The position numbers and the translations under genes were made by a program. Positions 19,603-27,925 of a stretch of 64,000 bases of DNA are shown here, piece by piece. Below the pieces are notes generated by a model, which did no database searches, was not told the DNA's origin, and saw nothing but the letters and a program-made list of their open reading frames with translations. The stretch comes from DASRWI01 sp035654655 (GTDB lineage Bacteria > Bacteroidota > Ignavibacteria > Ignavibacteriales > Ignavibacteriaceae): NCBI GenBank assembly GCA_035654655.1, contig DASRWI010000010.1, positions 1-64,000 on the forward strand. Direction: 5' to 3'. Every line of letters starts with the position of its first letter. Position 1 is the stretch's first letter.

Positions 19603-20438
19603 AATACGCAGTAATTAAAAATAAAGGAGCTGCAGTTGTTACTGAGAAAGGTTACGTATTTTTAAAAAGCATAGGATATACTTCATCATTAGAAGACTTG
19701 ATTAAATTTAATTTGTTAGATGGAATACAGGAAAAGTTAAATTCATATGCCGGGAATTATTTTTTATTTGATTATAATGAACTTGACGCACCTTTAAAAA
19801 ATCCTGGGAAGATTGTTGCAATTGGATTAAACTATATTGACCATGCATCAGAATCAAAAATGGAATTACCAAAGCATCCTCTTGTATTTACAAAATTTAA
19901 TTCTTCAATAACAGGACCATATGACCAGGTTATTTTTCCTAAGGATATTACAAACAAAGTTGATTATGAAGTTGAACTTGGAGTAATAATCGGTGCAAAG
20001 GCAAAAAATGTTTCGAAAGAAGAGGCGTTGAATTTCGTTTTTGGTTATACTGTTATAAATGATGTATCTGCAAGAGATGTCCAATTTGCTGATAATCAGT
20101 GGGTGAGGGGAAAATCATTAGATACTTTTTGCCCCATGGGTCCTTTCATTGTAACTGCAGATGAAATAGCAAACCCTCAAGATTTACATTTAACTTGCAC
20201 AATAAATAATAATGTACTTCAGGACGCATCAACTAAAGATATGATTTTTGGAGTGGCAGATTTAATTTCAATTTTATCTAAATCATTCACGTTTGAACCC
20301 GGGGACATAATTGCAACAGGCACTCCAAGTGGAGTTGGTTTTGCAAGAAGACCTCCTATTTATCTTCACAACGGCGATATAATGGTAACTGAAGTTCAAA
20401 ACATTGGAAAATTAATCAATGAGGTAAAAGAAGTATGA
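19599..20438 (+). CDS. Fumarylacetoacetate hydrolase-family protein, probable diketo-deoxy-sugar acid hydrolase
   Basis: 279 residues. The FAH fold is clear: VAIGLNYIDHASES, metal ligands Glu124 and Glu126 in VDYEVELG, Asp155 in VINDVSARD, then WVRGKSLDTFCPMGP and GDIIATGTPSGVGF. In the L-fucose and L-rhamnose diketo-hydrolase routes this family cleaves 2,4-diketo-3-deoxy acids to pyruvate and L-lactate. The neighbouring dehydratase and SDRs support that role here. Its ATG overlaps the preceding stop, and its stop overlaps the next start. Confidence 0.85.
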   Translation: MKYAVIKNKGAAVVTEKGYVFLKSIGYTSSLEDLIKFNLLDGIQEKLNSYAGNYFLFDYNELDAPLKNPGKIVAIGLNYIDHASESKMELPKHPLVFTKFNSSITGPYDQVIFPKDITNKVDYEVELGVIIGAKAKNVSKEEALNFVFGYTVINDVSARDVQFADNQWVRGKSLDTFCPMGPFIVTADEIANPQDLHLTCTINNNVLQDASTKDMIFGVADLISILSKSFTFEPGDIIATGTPSGVGFARRPPIYLHNGDIMVTEVQNIGKLINEVKEV

Positions 20439-21190
20439 ACCGCCTAACAGGAAAAAGAGCAATAGTAACTGGGGGAGCATCAGGAATTGGGAGAGCAATA
20501 GCAGCGATGTTTGTTAAAGAAGGAGCTAAAGTTGTTGTTGCAGATGTTGATTTTAACTCTGCTAAACAATTTTGTGAAAAATTAAATAGTAATGCTATAC
20601 CTTATGAACTTGATGTTACATCTGCAGTAAAGTTTAAGCAGCTTGCAGATTATTGTGAAAAAGAATTTAATGGAATAGATGTATTAGTTAATAATGCAGG
20701 TGTTGGCATTGCCGGTAAACTTCCTGATACTCCTGAGACTGAATGGCAGAGAGTGATGGACATAAATTTAAAAGGTACATTTCTGGGAATGAAATATTTT
20801 ATTCCGCTTATGCAAAGGTCAGGTGGAGGCTCAATTATAAATATGTCATCAATTGCTGCGTTGGTTGGATTAATTGATAGGACAGTTTATTCTGCATCAA
20901 AAGGTGGAATAATTGCCTTAAGTCGTGCAGCTGCAATAGACCACGTAAATGATAATATAAGAATTAACTGTATTGCACCCGGAACAGTCGATACTCCCTG
21001 GATTGATAGAATAACTAAGACTTATGATGATCCTGCTAAAGCAAAAGAAGCTATGCGAGAAAGACAGCCTCACGGAAGATTGGTAACTCCTGATGAAATA
21101 GCTGCAATGGCTGTTTATTTAGCATCAGATGAATCAAAATCTACTATAGGTGCAGTAATGATAGTTGATGGCGGAGTGACAGCGAGGTAA
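20435..21190 (+). CDS. SDR oxidoreductase, probable 2-keto-3-deoxy sugar-acid dehydrogenase
   Basis: 251 residues. The cofactor motif TGGASGIGRA is at the N-terminus, NNAGVGIAG follows, and Tyr152 and Lys156 form the YSASKGG catalytic pair. It ends with the usual VDGG. As the last gene of the coupled run, directly after the FAH hydrolase, it is the best candidate for oxidising the 2-keto-3-deoxy acid at C4. The two SDRs may be swapped in role. A short gap with no strong terminator follows. Confidence 0.8.
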   Translation: MNRLTGKRAIVTGGASGIGRAIAAMFVKEGAKVVVADVDFNSAKQFCEKLNSNAIPYELDVTSAVKFKQLADYCEKEFNGIDVLVNNAGVGIAGKLPDTPETEWQRVMDINLKGTFLGMKYFIPLMQRSGGGSIINMSSIAALVGLIDRTVYSASKGGIIALSRAAAIDHVNDNIRINCIAPGTVDTPWIDRITKTYDDPAKAKEAMRERQPHGRLVTPDEIAAMAVYLASDESKSTIGAVMIVDGGVTAR

Positions 21191-21255
21191 GGATAGTTAT
21201 AAAATAATTTTATTATTTTTTATAATCGGCTTATATATCTAAATTAAAATTAGAG

Positions 21256-21819
21256 ATGATATTGGAAATAATATTAACAATATTTATGGGTTTAGGGTTG
21301 AGTGCTGCAGCAGGCTTTAGAATCTTTGTACCATTTCTCATTATTAGTATAGCTTCTTTAACAGGATATTTAAATCTCTCCGAATCCTTTAGTTGGATTG
21401 GAACAATTCCTGCTCTTGTAACTTTTAGTATCGCAACTTGTTTAGAAATAGCTGCTTATTATATTCCTTGGGTTGATAATATGCTTGATACTATAGCATC
21501 TCCTATTGCTGTTGTAGCAGGGATGATATTAATGGCATCGGTAATTACCGGGATGTCTCCATTATTAAAATGGAGTTTGGCAATTATAGCAGGTGGAGGT
21601 ATTTCAGCTACAATTCAAGGATTGACCGGTACTTCCAGAGCAGCATCATCTGTAACTACTGGAGGTTTGGGTAATCCTGTTTTATCTACAGTGGAAATAG
21701 GTGGAGCTATAACTATGACATTGCTTGCCATTTTCCTACCTATAGCTGCCATGATTCTTGTAATTATTTTATGTATTTGGACTATTAAAATCTTAAAAAA
21801 GAAGTTTTTTCTTAAGTAA
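21256..21819 (+). CDS. DUF4126 integral membrane protein
   Basis: 187 residues with about five hydrophobic segments. The N-terminus LSAAAGFRIFVPFLI and the glycine-rich GGGISATIQGLTGTSRAASS are typical of DUF4126 proteins, whose function is unknown. It ends in a short basic tail. It follows the sugar operon by 65 bp on the same strand, but nothing ties it to sugar use. Confidence 0.75.
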   Translation: MILEIILTIFMGLGLSAAAGFRIFVPFLIISIASLTGYLNLSESFSWIGTIPALVTFSIATCLEIAAYYIPWVDNMLDTIASPIAVVAGMILMASVITGMSPLLKWSLAIIAGGGISATIQGLTGTSRAASSVTTGGLGNPVLSTVEIGGAITMTLLAIFLPIAAMILVIILCIWTIKILKKKFFLK

Positions 21820-21988
21820 AAAACTAATATTTGAGTTTGCATCCTCTTAAAAATGAAAAGCTTCAAAATATTGGAAACTTTTTCTGGGATAAGTACCTTT
21901 TTTATTGCCCCTTTGTAATTTTATAATTCTTATTTTTCTTCCGAAAGTAAGTAATTAAAAATAAATCTTATAGAAAATTGGAAATTAC

Positions 21989-22387
21989 TCACTCAGTTGT
22001 TTTTCCATCAAATTCTTCCTTGTTTGACTCTGCATCTTTTTTTGTAATTCTTACGGTTCCATCTTTATGATGGGGGAGAGCGTAAATAGTATACATTTTT
22101 AATTCTTTAGAATCATCTATGTTTATTACATTATGTTCCGCTCCAGCGGGAATAATAATAGCATCTCCATCTTTGACCTGATATTCATTTCCGTCTATTA
22201 AGCATTTCCCAGATCCGCCTTCAAAACGGAAAAATTGATCTGAATCCTTATGGATTTCTTTCCCTATTTCCTCTCCTGGTTTAAGGCTCATCAAAACAAG
22301 TTGCATATTTTTAGCCGTGTACAATACTTTTCGGAAATTATTATTCTCCAAAGTACTTTTTTCTATGTTTGATTTATAACCTTTCAT
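21989..22387 (-). CDS. Single-domain cupin protein
   Basis: 132 residues. A conserved beta-barrel pattern is visible: KPGEEIGKEIHKDSDQFFRF (first cupin motif with His and Glu) and DGDAIIIPAGAEHNVIN (second motif with the His). Small cupins of this form bind a metal and have varied or unknown roles. It is a lone minus-strand gene between the sugar locus and the tRNA. No substrate can be inferred. Confidence 0.75.
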   Translation of the reverse strand: MKGYKSNIEKSTLENNNFRKVLYTAKNMQLVLMSLKPGEEIGKEIHKDSDQFFRFEGGSGKCLIDGNEYQVKDGDAIIIPAGAEHNVINIDDSKELKMYTIYALPHHKDGTVRITKKDAESNKEEFDGKTTE

Positions 22388-22603
22388 TTTTTCAATATCC
22401 TTTTTTTAATTTTTAAGTTTTTTCATAAGTGATACATTGATAATTTTTAAATAAATATAAGTGTTATTGTTCGAGATAAATGTACAACTTTTAAATATAC
22501 TCTAAGGGTGATTAATAAGTCCTTATATTAAATATGTGGCACAAGGAAACAGGTGTTGATTCATAGAGATTCTCCTCCCACAGGAAACATGGCAGGACCC
22601 TCC

Positions 22604-22621
22604 GAAGAGACTTGAATCCTT
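22604..22621. repeat. Short segment similar to the variable region of the adjacent tRNA-Ser
   Basis: GAAGAGACTTGAATCCTT here is nearly the same as GGAAGGACTTGCATCCTT inside the tRNA at 22686-22703, with one inserted base and one or two changes. It lies in a block (22537-22620) that is richer in G+C than its surroundings. It may be a decayed tRNA fragment, or chance. Confidence 0.3.
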
Positions 22622-22629
22622 TAAAATAG

Positions 22630-22658
22630 AAAAAGCTTCCAATTGTTGGAAGCTTTTT
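22630..22658 (-). terminator. Intrinsic terminator of tRNA-Ser
   Basis: A perfect 13-bp stem (22630-22642 with 22646-22658) has a 3-nt loop and ends in a T-tract on the minus strand. It begins a few bases after the 3' end of the tRNA. Confidence 0.8.
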
Positions 22659-22661
22659 TAG

Positions 22662-22748
22662 CGGAGAGACAGGGATTCGAACCCCGGAAGGACTTGCATC
22701 CTTAACGGTTTTCAAGACCGCCGCATTCAACCACTCTGCCATCTCTCC
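22662..22748 (-). tRNA. tRNA-Ser (anticodon UGA)
   Basis: The minus strand folds into an 87-nt class II tRNA. The acceptor stem GGAGAGA pairs with TCTCTCC, the anticodon loop is CTTGAAA with anticodon TGA, there is a long variable arm (AAGGATGCAAGTCCTT), and the T-arm is GGGGTTCGAATCCC. The CCA end is not encoded: GCT follows the acceptor stem. The long variable arm and the TGA anticodon identify a serine tRNA. Confidence 0.95.
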
Positions 22749-22820
22749 GTCTTGAAAAATTTAGAACATAAATATAGCAAATTTTTACAATTCTAATCAA
22801 CTATTTTGAAAGAATTTTTG

Positions 22821-23345
22821 TTATAAATATTTCTCTTTTATCACTTGTATATGATGTTTTAAGTGTCCTGCTATAATATACGGATATGACCTTACTGTTA
22901 CCTTTAATTTTTCATTTGTAAAGCCTTCTCTAAGACTTTCTTCTTCATCTACATTTTTGAACATTATAATATTTGCCATTCTTAAATGAATGAATTCATC
23001 TTTCATATCTTCGATGGTTCTTTCTCCAAATCTTGCATTTATAACATAATCGTCCTGCTCATACCCGGATAGAAGTGTTTTATCATTTCTTATAAATCTA
23101 AGAGCCCTATAACCATATACTCTTTCTGCATCATTAATATGGCCTATAACTTCTTTTACGCTCCATTTATCTTCTGCATATGCATAATTTTCTTTGTTCT
23201 TTGGAATAGAAGATAAGAATACCTCATATTCTTTTATTTGATTTTGTAAGGTTGCTAATATATCCCCATCTTCAACAAGTTTAATGTAATATTCATAGTA
23301 TTCAGAATATTCACTTTTTTCAGGTCTTTTAAATATTATGTTCAT
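22821..23345 (-). CDS. DinB-family protein
   Basis: 174 residues, the normal length for the four-helix DinB/YfiT fold. Conserved features are WSVKEVIGHINDAERVYGYR near residue 65 and AGHLKHHIQVI at the C-terminus, giving the three His residues that bind metal in this family. Several members are bacillithiol- or mycothiol-dependent transferases; others are uncharacterised. The ATG is followed on the opposite side by the divergent gene at 23448, so the gap probably holds two promoters. Confidence 0.8.
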   Translation of the reverse strand: MNIIFKRPEKSEYSEYYEYYIKLVEDGDILATLQNQIKEYEVFLSSIPKNKENYAYAEDKWSVKEVIGHINDAERVYGYRALRFIRNDKTLLSGYEQDDYVINARFGERTIEDMKDEFIHLRMANIIMFKNVDEEESLREGFTNEKLKVTVRSYPYIIAGHLKHHIQVIKEKYL

Positions 23346-23447
23346 ATTATTTTTTTTAAAATGTTTAAGTTGTTTTTTGAAGATTGAAATTTGTTTTATA
23401 TCTTTAATAAAAAGATAAACTTTTGTAACATAATCCGGTTAAAGATA

Positions 23448-24296
23448 ATGAAAAAGTATTTAATCTCTCTTGTCTTATTTTTTTCAATTGTCAGTCTTTT
23501 GGCACAAACCCCTGAAGAATATATAAAACAAATTCCTAACATTCCTTCAAAATTGTGCAGTGTAACAGACGAAAATATCAATACTTTCCAGTATGGAATT
23601 AATGATTTAATTAATACTATAAAGAAAGATATCAAAAATAGAGAGGCTGAATTTAAATCTCCAGAGTTTAAAAATAAGTATATTAAAAAGAATTTGCCTG
23701 GGATGAGTGGGATGTCAGAAGAAGATGTGAAAAAGATGAAAAATATGTCAAAGGAAGAAAGGAAAAAAATGGGAATGAAATTAGCTGAAAAATATATGAA
23801 TAACCCTCCTACAGTTACAAAACAGGATTATGAAGAAAAGAAGGAAATGACTGATTTAAGCGTTGATATGATTGATACAGATGCAGGTGGTTATGCTACT
23901 AAAATGAAAAACATAGAAAATGAATATTTAATGGTTCAGGTTTCAGCAGATTCATTTTACAAAGTTAATATAACTCCTCTCAATGTAGAGCTATCTAAAA
24001 TTCCTGATGGAGAGGGGGGAACAGGTCCCAATGATCCGGATGTTATTAAATATAATGCACTTAAAAAACAAATAAGTGAGCAGCAACTTGCTCTTTGTGC
24101 AAAATATTCGATAGAATTTAAGAAAGTTTTAGATAGACATTTGAAATTATATAATGAAGAATTGCCAAATCTAAGAAGAGTTGAAGAACTTAAATTAAAA
24201 GATTTCGATACACCAAATAGGGATGTTTTATCTTTAAAAGAATTAATAACTTACTTAGAACACTATAAGGAATCTGTAAAATATAGAAGTTTTTAG
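23448..24296 (+). CDS. Secreted helical protein of unknown function
   Basis: The start at 23448 is chosen because it opens a clear signal peptide (MKKYLISLVLFFSIVSLLAQ); upstream in-frame codons give an unlikely N-terminus. The mature 260 or so residues are rich in Lys, Glu and Met, with a segment GMSGMSEEDVKKMKNMSKEE and predicted helices throughout. There is no T9SS sorting domain and no lipobox. I do not recognise a family; a periplasmic location is likely. Confidence 0.65.
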   Translation: MKKYLISLVLFFSIVSLLAQTPEEYIKQIPNIPSKLCSVTDENINTFQYGINDLINTIKKDIKNREAEFKSPEFKNKYIKKNLPGMSGMSEEDVKKMKNMSKEERKKMGMKLAEKYMNNPPTVTKQDYEEKKEMTDLSVDMIDTDAGGYATKMKNIENEYLMVQVSADSFYKVNITPLNVELSKIPDGEGGTGPNDPDVIKYNALKKQISEQQLALCAKYSIEFKKVLDRHLKLYNEELPNLRRVEELKLKDFDTPNRDVLSLKELITYLEHYKESVKYRSF

Positions 24297-24494
24297 TACT
24301 GTGTAATAATATTAGTCCTTTTTTTAATCAAAATAAATTTTTAAGTTTCTTTATAGTACAAAAGCTTTAAAATATTGTATTATTATATTATTATTCATTT
24401 CATTTCGAATAGTAATTGTTGCCTCTGATAAAGAGGAATCAAATTGCGGGATTTTATAACATCAGCAAAATTAATTAATTATTTTTACCTCATA

Positions 24495-24516
24495 ATGTTC
24501 AATTTAATTTGAACAT
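24495..24516. promoter_or_regulatory. 8-bp inverted repeat just upstream of the PAS kinase start
   Basis: ATGTTCAA (24495-24502) and TTGAACAT (24509-24516) form a perfect dyad with a 6-nt spacer, 16 bases before the kinase ATG. It could be an operator or an mRNA hairpin near the ribosome binding site. Confidence 0.4.
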
Positions 24517-24532
24517 CTTATATAAATAGGAA

Positions 24533-27500
24533 ATGATACAAAATTATCAGAAGAAGCGTGTTAATCCACTTGCCTTTAAAGTTATATTACTGGAAGAAGA
24601 ATATAACTTTCAAAACATCTTAAAAAATATTTTTTTAAAGAATAAGATCATTTATCAATTAAGGACAACTTATAACATAGAAGCTTTTACTTCTCAATTA
24701 AAAAAATATAATTATCCTGATATTATTATCATCAATCTGAAATTTGCAAATACTCCGGATAGAAGATTATCTGCAATTTCAATTGCAAAAAAAATTGCTC
24801 CTGAATGTCCCATTCTAATTATTGCAGATAGTTTAGGGAAAAATGGTTATAAAGATTTAATGCAAAGTGGTGTAATTGATATTATAGAAAAGAAAAATGA
24901 ATTCAAATTAACAGGAATAATCAATCTCATTACAAACAAGCAGCAGAATCAAACTCCTAAAAAAGAAATTAGAAATAATAATTCAAATATTAATTTTAAT
25001 AATCAAGCAGAATTCTTTACTAATAATGTTGACTCTATTTTAATTGCCGAACCTACGTCAGGCGATTTGCTTGAAATAAATAGAGCAGCATCTAATTTAT
25101 TAGGCTTTACATTTGATGAAGTAAAATCCATAAACATTGAAGATATTCTTGATTATCCTGGTACTCTATATAAGGAATCAAAAAGTAAACCGGTTGTTAA
25201 TTGTATAATAAAATTAAAGAATAATGAAAAGAAAATAGCTGAGGTATATCTTTCTTCATTTATTTATAAAAAACGATCGATTGATGCATATACATTAAGA
25301 AATATAAAAGATTGTTCAAATGGTAATAATTATATTGCTGAAGAATCAAAATATATATTAAATGAACATCAGGAAAATTATGTACATAAAGATGAATTGG
25401 CGTTATTATCAGAATATAACAATGAAGCGGTTTTTGTACACGAAGTATCTAATGATTTGCCAGGTAAATTTATTGAAGTAAATGATATTGCGTGTCAACG
25501 ATTAGGCTATGAAAAAGAAGAATTATTAAATGTTACACCATTACATATTGACTATTATAGCGATCCTGAAAAAAGCAGAGAAAGATTAGAGAAGCTTTAT
25601 CAAAATAAAGAGAATACTTTTGAATCTGCACACGTTAGAAAAGATGGGCAATTTTTCCCTGTGGAAATTAATTCAAGAATGATAAAGTATAACGGTAAAG
25701 ATGTTGTTATTTCTACTGTTAAAGATATTTCAGATAAAAAATATATTGAAAGTAAGTTAATTGAATCTGAAAGAAGGTATAAATCTTTATTTAAAATAAA
25801 TCCTGTCCCATTATTTGTAGTTCGACTTGAAGATCTAACCATAATGGATGTAAATGATGCAGTTGAAGTTCAATATGGATATACGAAAAAAGAATTATTT
25901 AACAAAAGTATATTAGAATTACTTTCACCTTCTTGTAAAGCGAAAAAAAATAATTTTGATATTGATTTATTTTGTAAAGACGGAGATTGCAAACATATCA
26001 AAAAAGATGGTACTGAAATAGATGTTAATATGGTAAGTCAGGATTTCATCGTCAACAATACTCATGTTAAAATAATATCCGCATTTAACATTACTGAGAA
26101 ATCAAAGGCAGAAAAAGTTTTATTAGAGAGTGAAATCAAGTTTCGTCAACTTGTGGAGCAAGCTGTTGATGGTATTTTAGTTGTTGATGATAAAGGAGTT
26201 ATAAACTTAGTTAATAGTAAATTTTGTAAGATGTATGGTCTTAGAGAAAATGAATTAATTAATACTGATGTGAAGGAAATATTTAATACTAAGATATTCA
26301 TAAAAAATTTTAATGATATCATAAAAGCAAAGAAGGAAAAGAATTTATTTTTTGAAGATATTATTTTAACTAAAGAAAATAAGAACATAGAAGTTGAAAT
26401 TAGCTTAAAGAAAAGACACGATGGGTATATTCAGGGATTTATAAGGGATATTTCTAAGAAGAAAAAAGCTGAGAAAGATTTAATTCTTTTACAGACAATT
26501 ATAAAAGCATCCAGCGAAGCAGTTGTTATTTCTGATCCTGCAGGAAATATTATTTATCATAATTCGTCATATAAAAATTTATTAGGTGAAAATAATTCGG
26601 TAAATGTTTTTGCTAAATTAGAACAGGAGTTCCCGGAAGAGTCAGTATCATATATAAAAGATGAAATATTACCAACTTTAAGAAAAGAAAGAGCCTGGAG
26701 TGGTTCATTCGAAGTTTATGATAAAACTAAAACAAACAAAATTCCTGTTTGGTGTAGTCTTTCTGTCATCACAGATAAAGATAATAACCCTGAATATGTT
26801 TTAGGATTTTTGCACGACTTAAGTTTGAAGAAATCAATGGATATAGAACTTAGAAAGTTATTCAAAGCTGTCGAACAAAGTCCTGTTTCTATCATATTAA
26901 CAGATACAAAAGGGAATATAGAATATGTAAATCCTAAGTTCTGTGAACTTACCGGATATTCACCTGAGGAAGTTTATGGTAATAATCCCAAATTGTTAAA
27001 ATCAGGGAAAATGAGTGAAGAAGAATATAAAGTTTTATGGAATACAATTTTGGAGGGTAGAGAATGGAGAGGAGAATTCTTAAATAAAAAGAAATCGGGA
27101 GAATTGTATTGGGAATTCGCTTCTATTTCTGCGATTAAAGATGATGAAGGAAAAATAACTAATTTTCTTGCAGTAAAAGAAGATATTAGTGAAAGAAAAA
27201 AGGCAGAAGAAATTATACGAAATAGTTTACACGAAAAAGAAACCTTGCTAAAAGAAATTCACCATAGAGTAAAAAATAATCTTCAAATTGTATCAAGCTT
27301 ATTGTCATTACAAGCAGATTATGTGGCAGACGATTTTTCTAAAGAATTATTTAATGATTCTAAGAATAGAATAAAATCTATGGGATTAATCCATGAAAGA
27401 CTTTATCAATCTAACATGTTCTCGCAAATTGATTTTGCTGAATATATAAATGAATTAGCCAATCATTTACTCAGGACTTATAAGATCTATCCTGAATTAA

Positions 27501-27829
27501 TTAGATTAGAACTAAAACTTGATAAAGAATTTATATCAATTGAAGATGCTATTCCTTGCGGATTAATTATTAATGAACTTATTTCAAATGCATTAAAATA
27601 CAGCTGCGATGGTACTAACACTGTCACCATCTCAATTTCTTTTAAGAAAGATAAAAAAGGAAATTATGTATTGACCATAAGCGATAATGGAGTTGGTATT
27701 CCTAAAGATGTTGACCTTGAAAACAGTAAAACTTTAGGTTTGCAATTAGTTAATGATCTTGTTCTTCAGTTAGATGGGAAATTGAATTTAAATAGAACTA
27801 AGGGTACAAAGTTTACTATTAAGTTTTAG
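24533..27829 (+). CDS. Multi-PAS sensor histidine kinase with N-terminal pseudo-receiver
   Basis: 1098 residues, no membrane segment. Residues about 12-135 have a receiver-like fold, but the position of the phospho-acceptor holds Asn68 (DIIIINLKF). Six PAS domains follow, at roughly 155-265, 290-405, 415-530, 535-645, 655-775 and 780-900, several with the closing DISxxK motif. The transmitter is of the HisKA_2 type: LLKEIHHRVKNNLQIVSSLL holds the phospho-His near residue 910, then LIINELISNALKYS (N box) and ISDNGVGIP (G box). It senses cytoplasmic signals; no response regulator gene is adjacent. Confidence 0.9.
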   Translation: MIQNYQKKRVNPLAFKVILLEEEYNFQNILKNIFLKNKIIYQLRTTYNIEAFTSQLKKYNYPDIIIINLKFANTPDRRLSAISIAKKIAPECPILIIADSLGKNGYKDLMQSGVIDIIEKKNEFKLTGIINLITNKQQNQTPKKEIRNNNSNINFNNQAEFFTNNVDSILIAEPTSGDLLEINRAASNLLGFTFDEVKSINIEDILDYPGTLYKESKSKPVVNCIIKLKNNEKKIAEVYLSSFIYKKRSIDAYTLRNIKDCSNGNNYIAEESKYILNEHQENYVHKDELALLSEYNNEAVFVHEVSNDLPGKFIEVNDIACQRLGYEKEELLNVTPLHIDYYSDPEKSRERLEKLYQNKENTFESAHVRKDGQFFPVEINSRMIKYNGKDVVISTVKDISDKKYIESKLIESERRYKSLFKINPVPLFVVRLEDLTIMDVNDAVEVQYGYTKKELFNKSILELLSPSCKAKKNNFDIDLFCKDGDCKHIKKDGTEIDVNMVSQDFIVNNTHVKIISAFNITEKSKAEKVLLESEIKFRQLVEQAVDGILVVDDKGVINLVNSKFCKMYGLRENELINTDVKEIFNTKIFIKNFNDIIKAKKEKNLFFEDIILTKENKNIEVEISLKKRHDGYIQGFIRDISKKKKAEKDLILLQTIIKASSEAVVISDPAGNIIYHNSSYKNLLGENNSVNVFAKLEQEFPEESVSYIKDEILPTLRKERAWSGSFEVYDKTKTNKIPVWCSLSVITDKDNNPEYVLGFLHDLSLKKSMDIELRKLFKAVEQSPVSIILTDTKGNIEYVNPKFCELTGYSPEEVYGNNPKLLKSGKMSEEEYKVLWNTILEGREWRGEFLNKKKSGELYWEFASISAIKDDEGKITNFLAVKEDISERKKAEEIIRNSLHEKETLLKEIHHRVKNNLQIVSSLLSLQADYVADDFSKELFNDSKNRIKSMGLIHERLYQSNMFSQIDFAEYINELANHLLRTYKIYPELIRLELKLDKEFISIEDAIPCGLIINELISNALKYSCDGTNTVTISISFKKDKKGNYVLTISDNGVGIPKDVDLENSKTLGLQLVNDLVLQLDGKLNLNRTKGTKFTIKF

Positions 27830-27925
27830 TCTTATGAATTATTGAAAAAAATATTGTTGAATAATATCTATTTAATTAAATTTCAGTTAATTCTATTTTA
27901 GTTTTCCAATAATTGAAGAATACCA

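Noticed and set aside
22537..22660. Second tRNA next to tRNA-Ser
   Set aside because: The stretch lacks a consistent acceptor stem and anticodon arm; only one arm-like segment is similar.
22512..22742. Apparent 76-residue minus-strand reading frame over the tRNA-Ser
   Set aside because: It is formed by reading through the tRNA and its terminator; the sequence is better explained as the tRNA gene.
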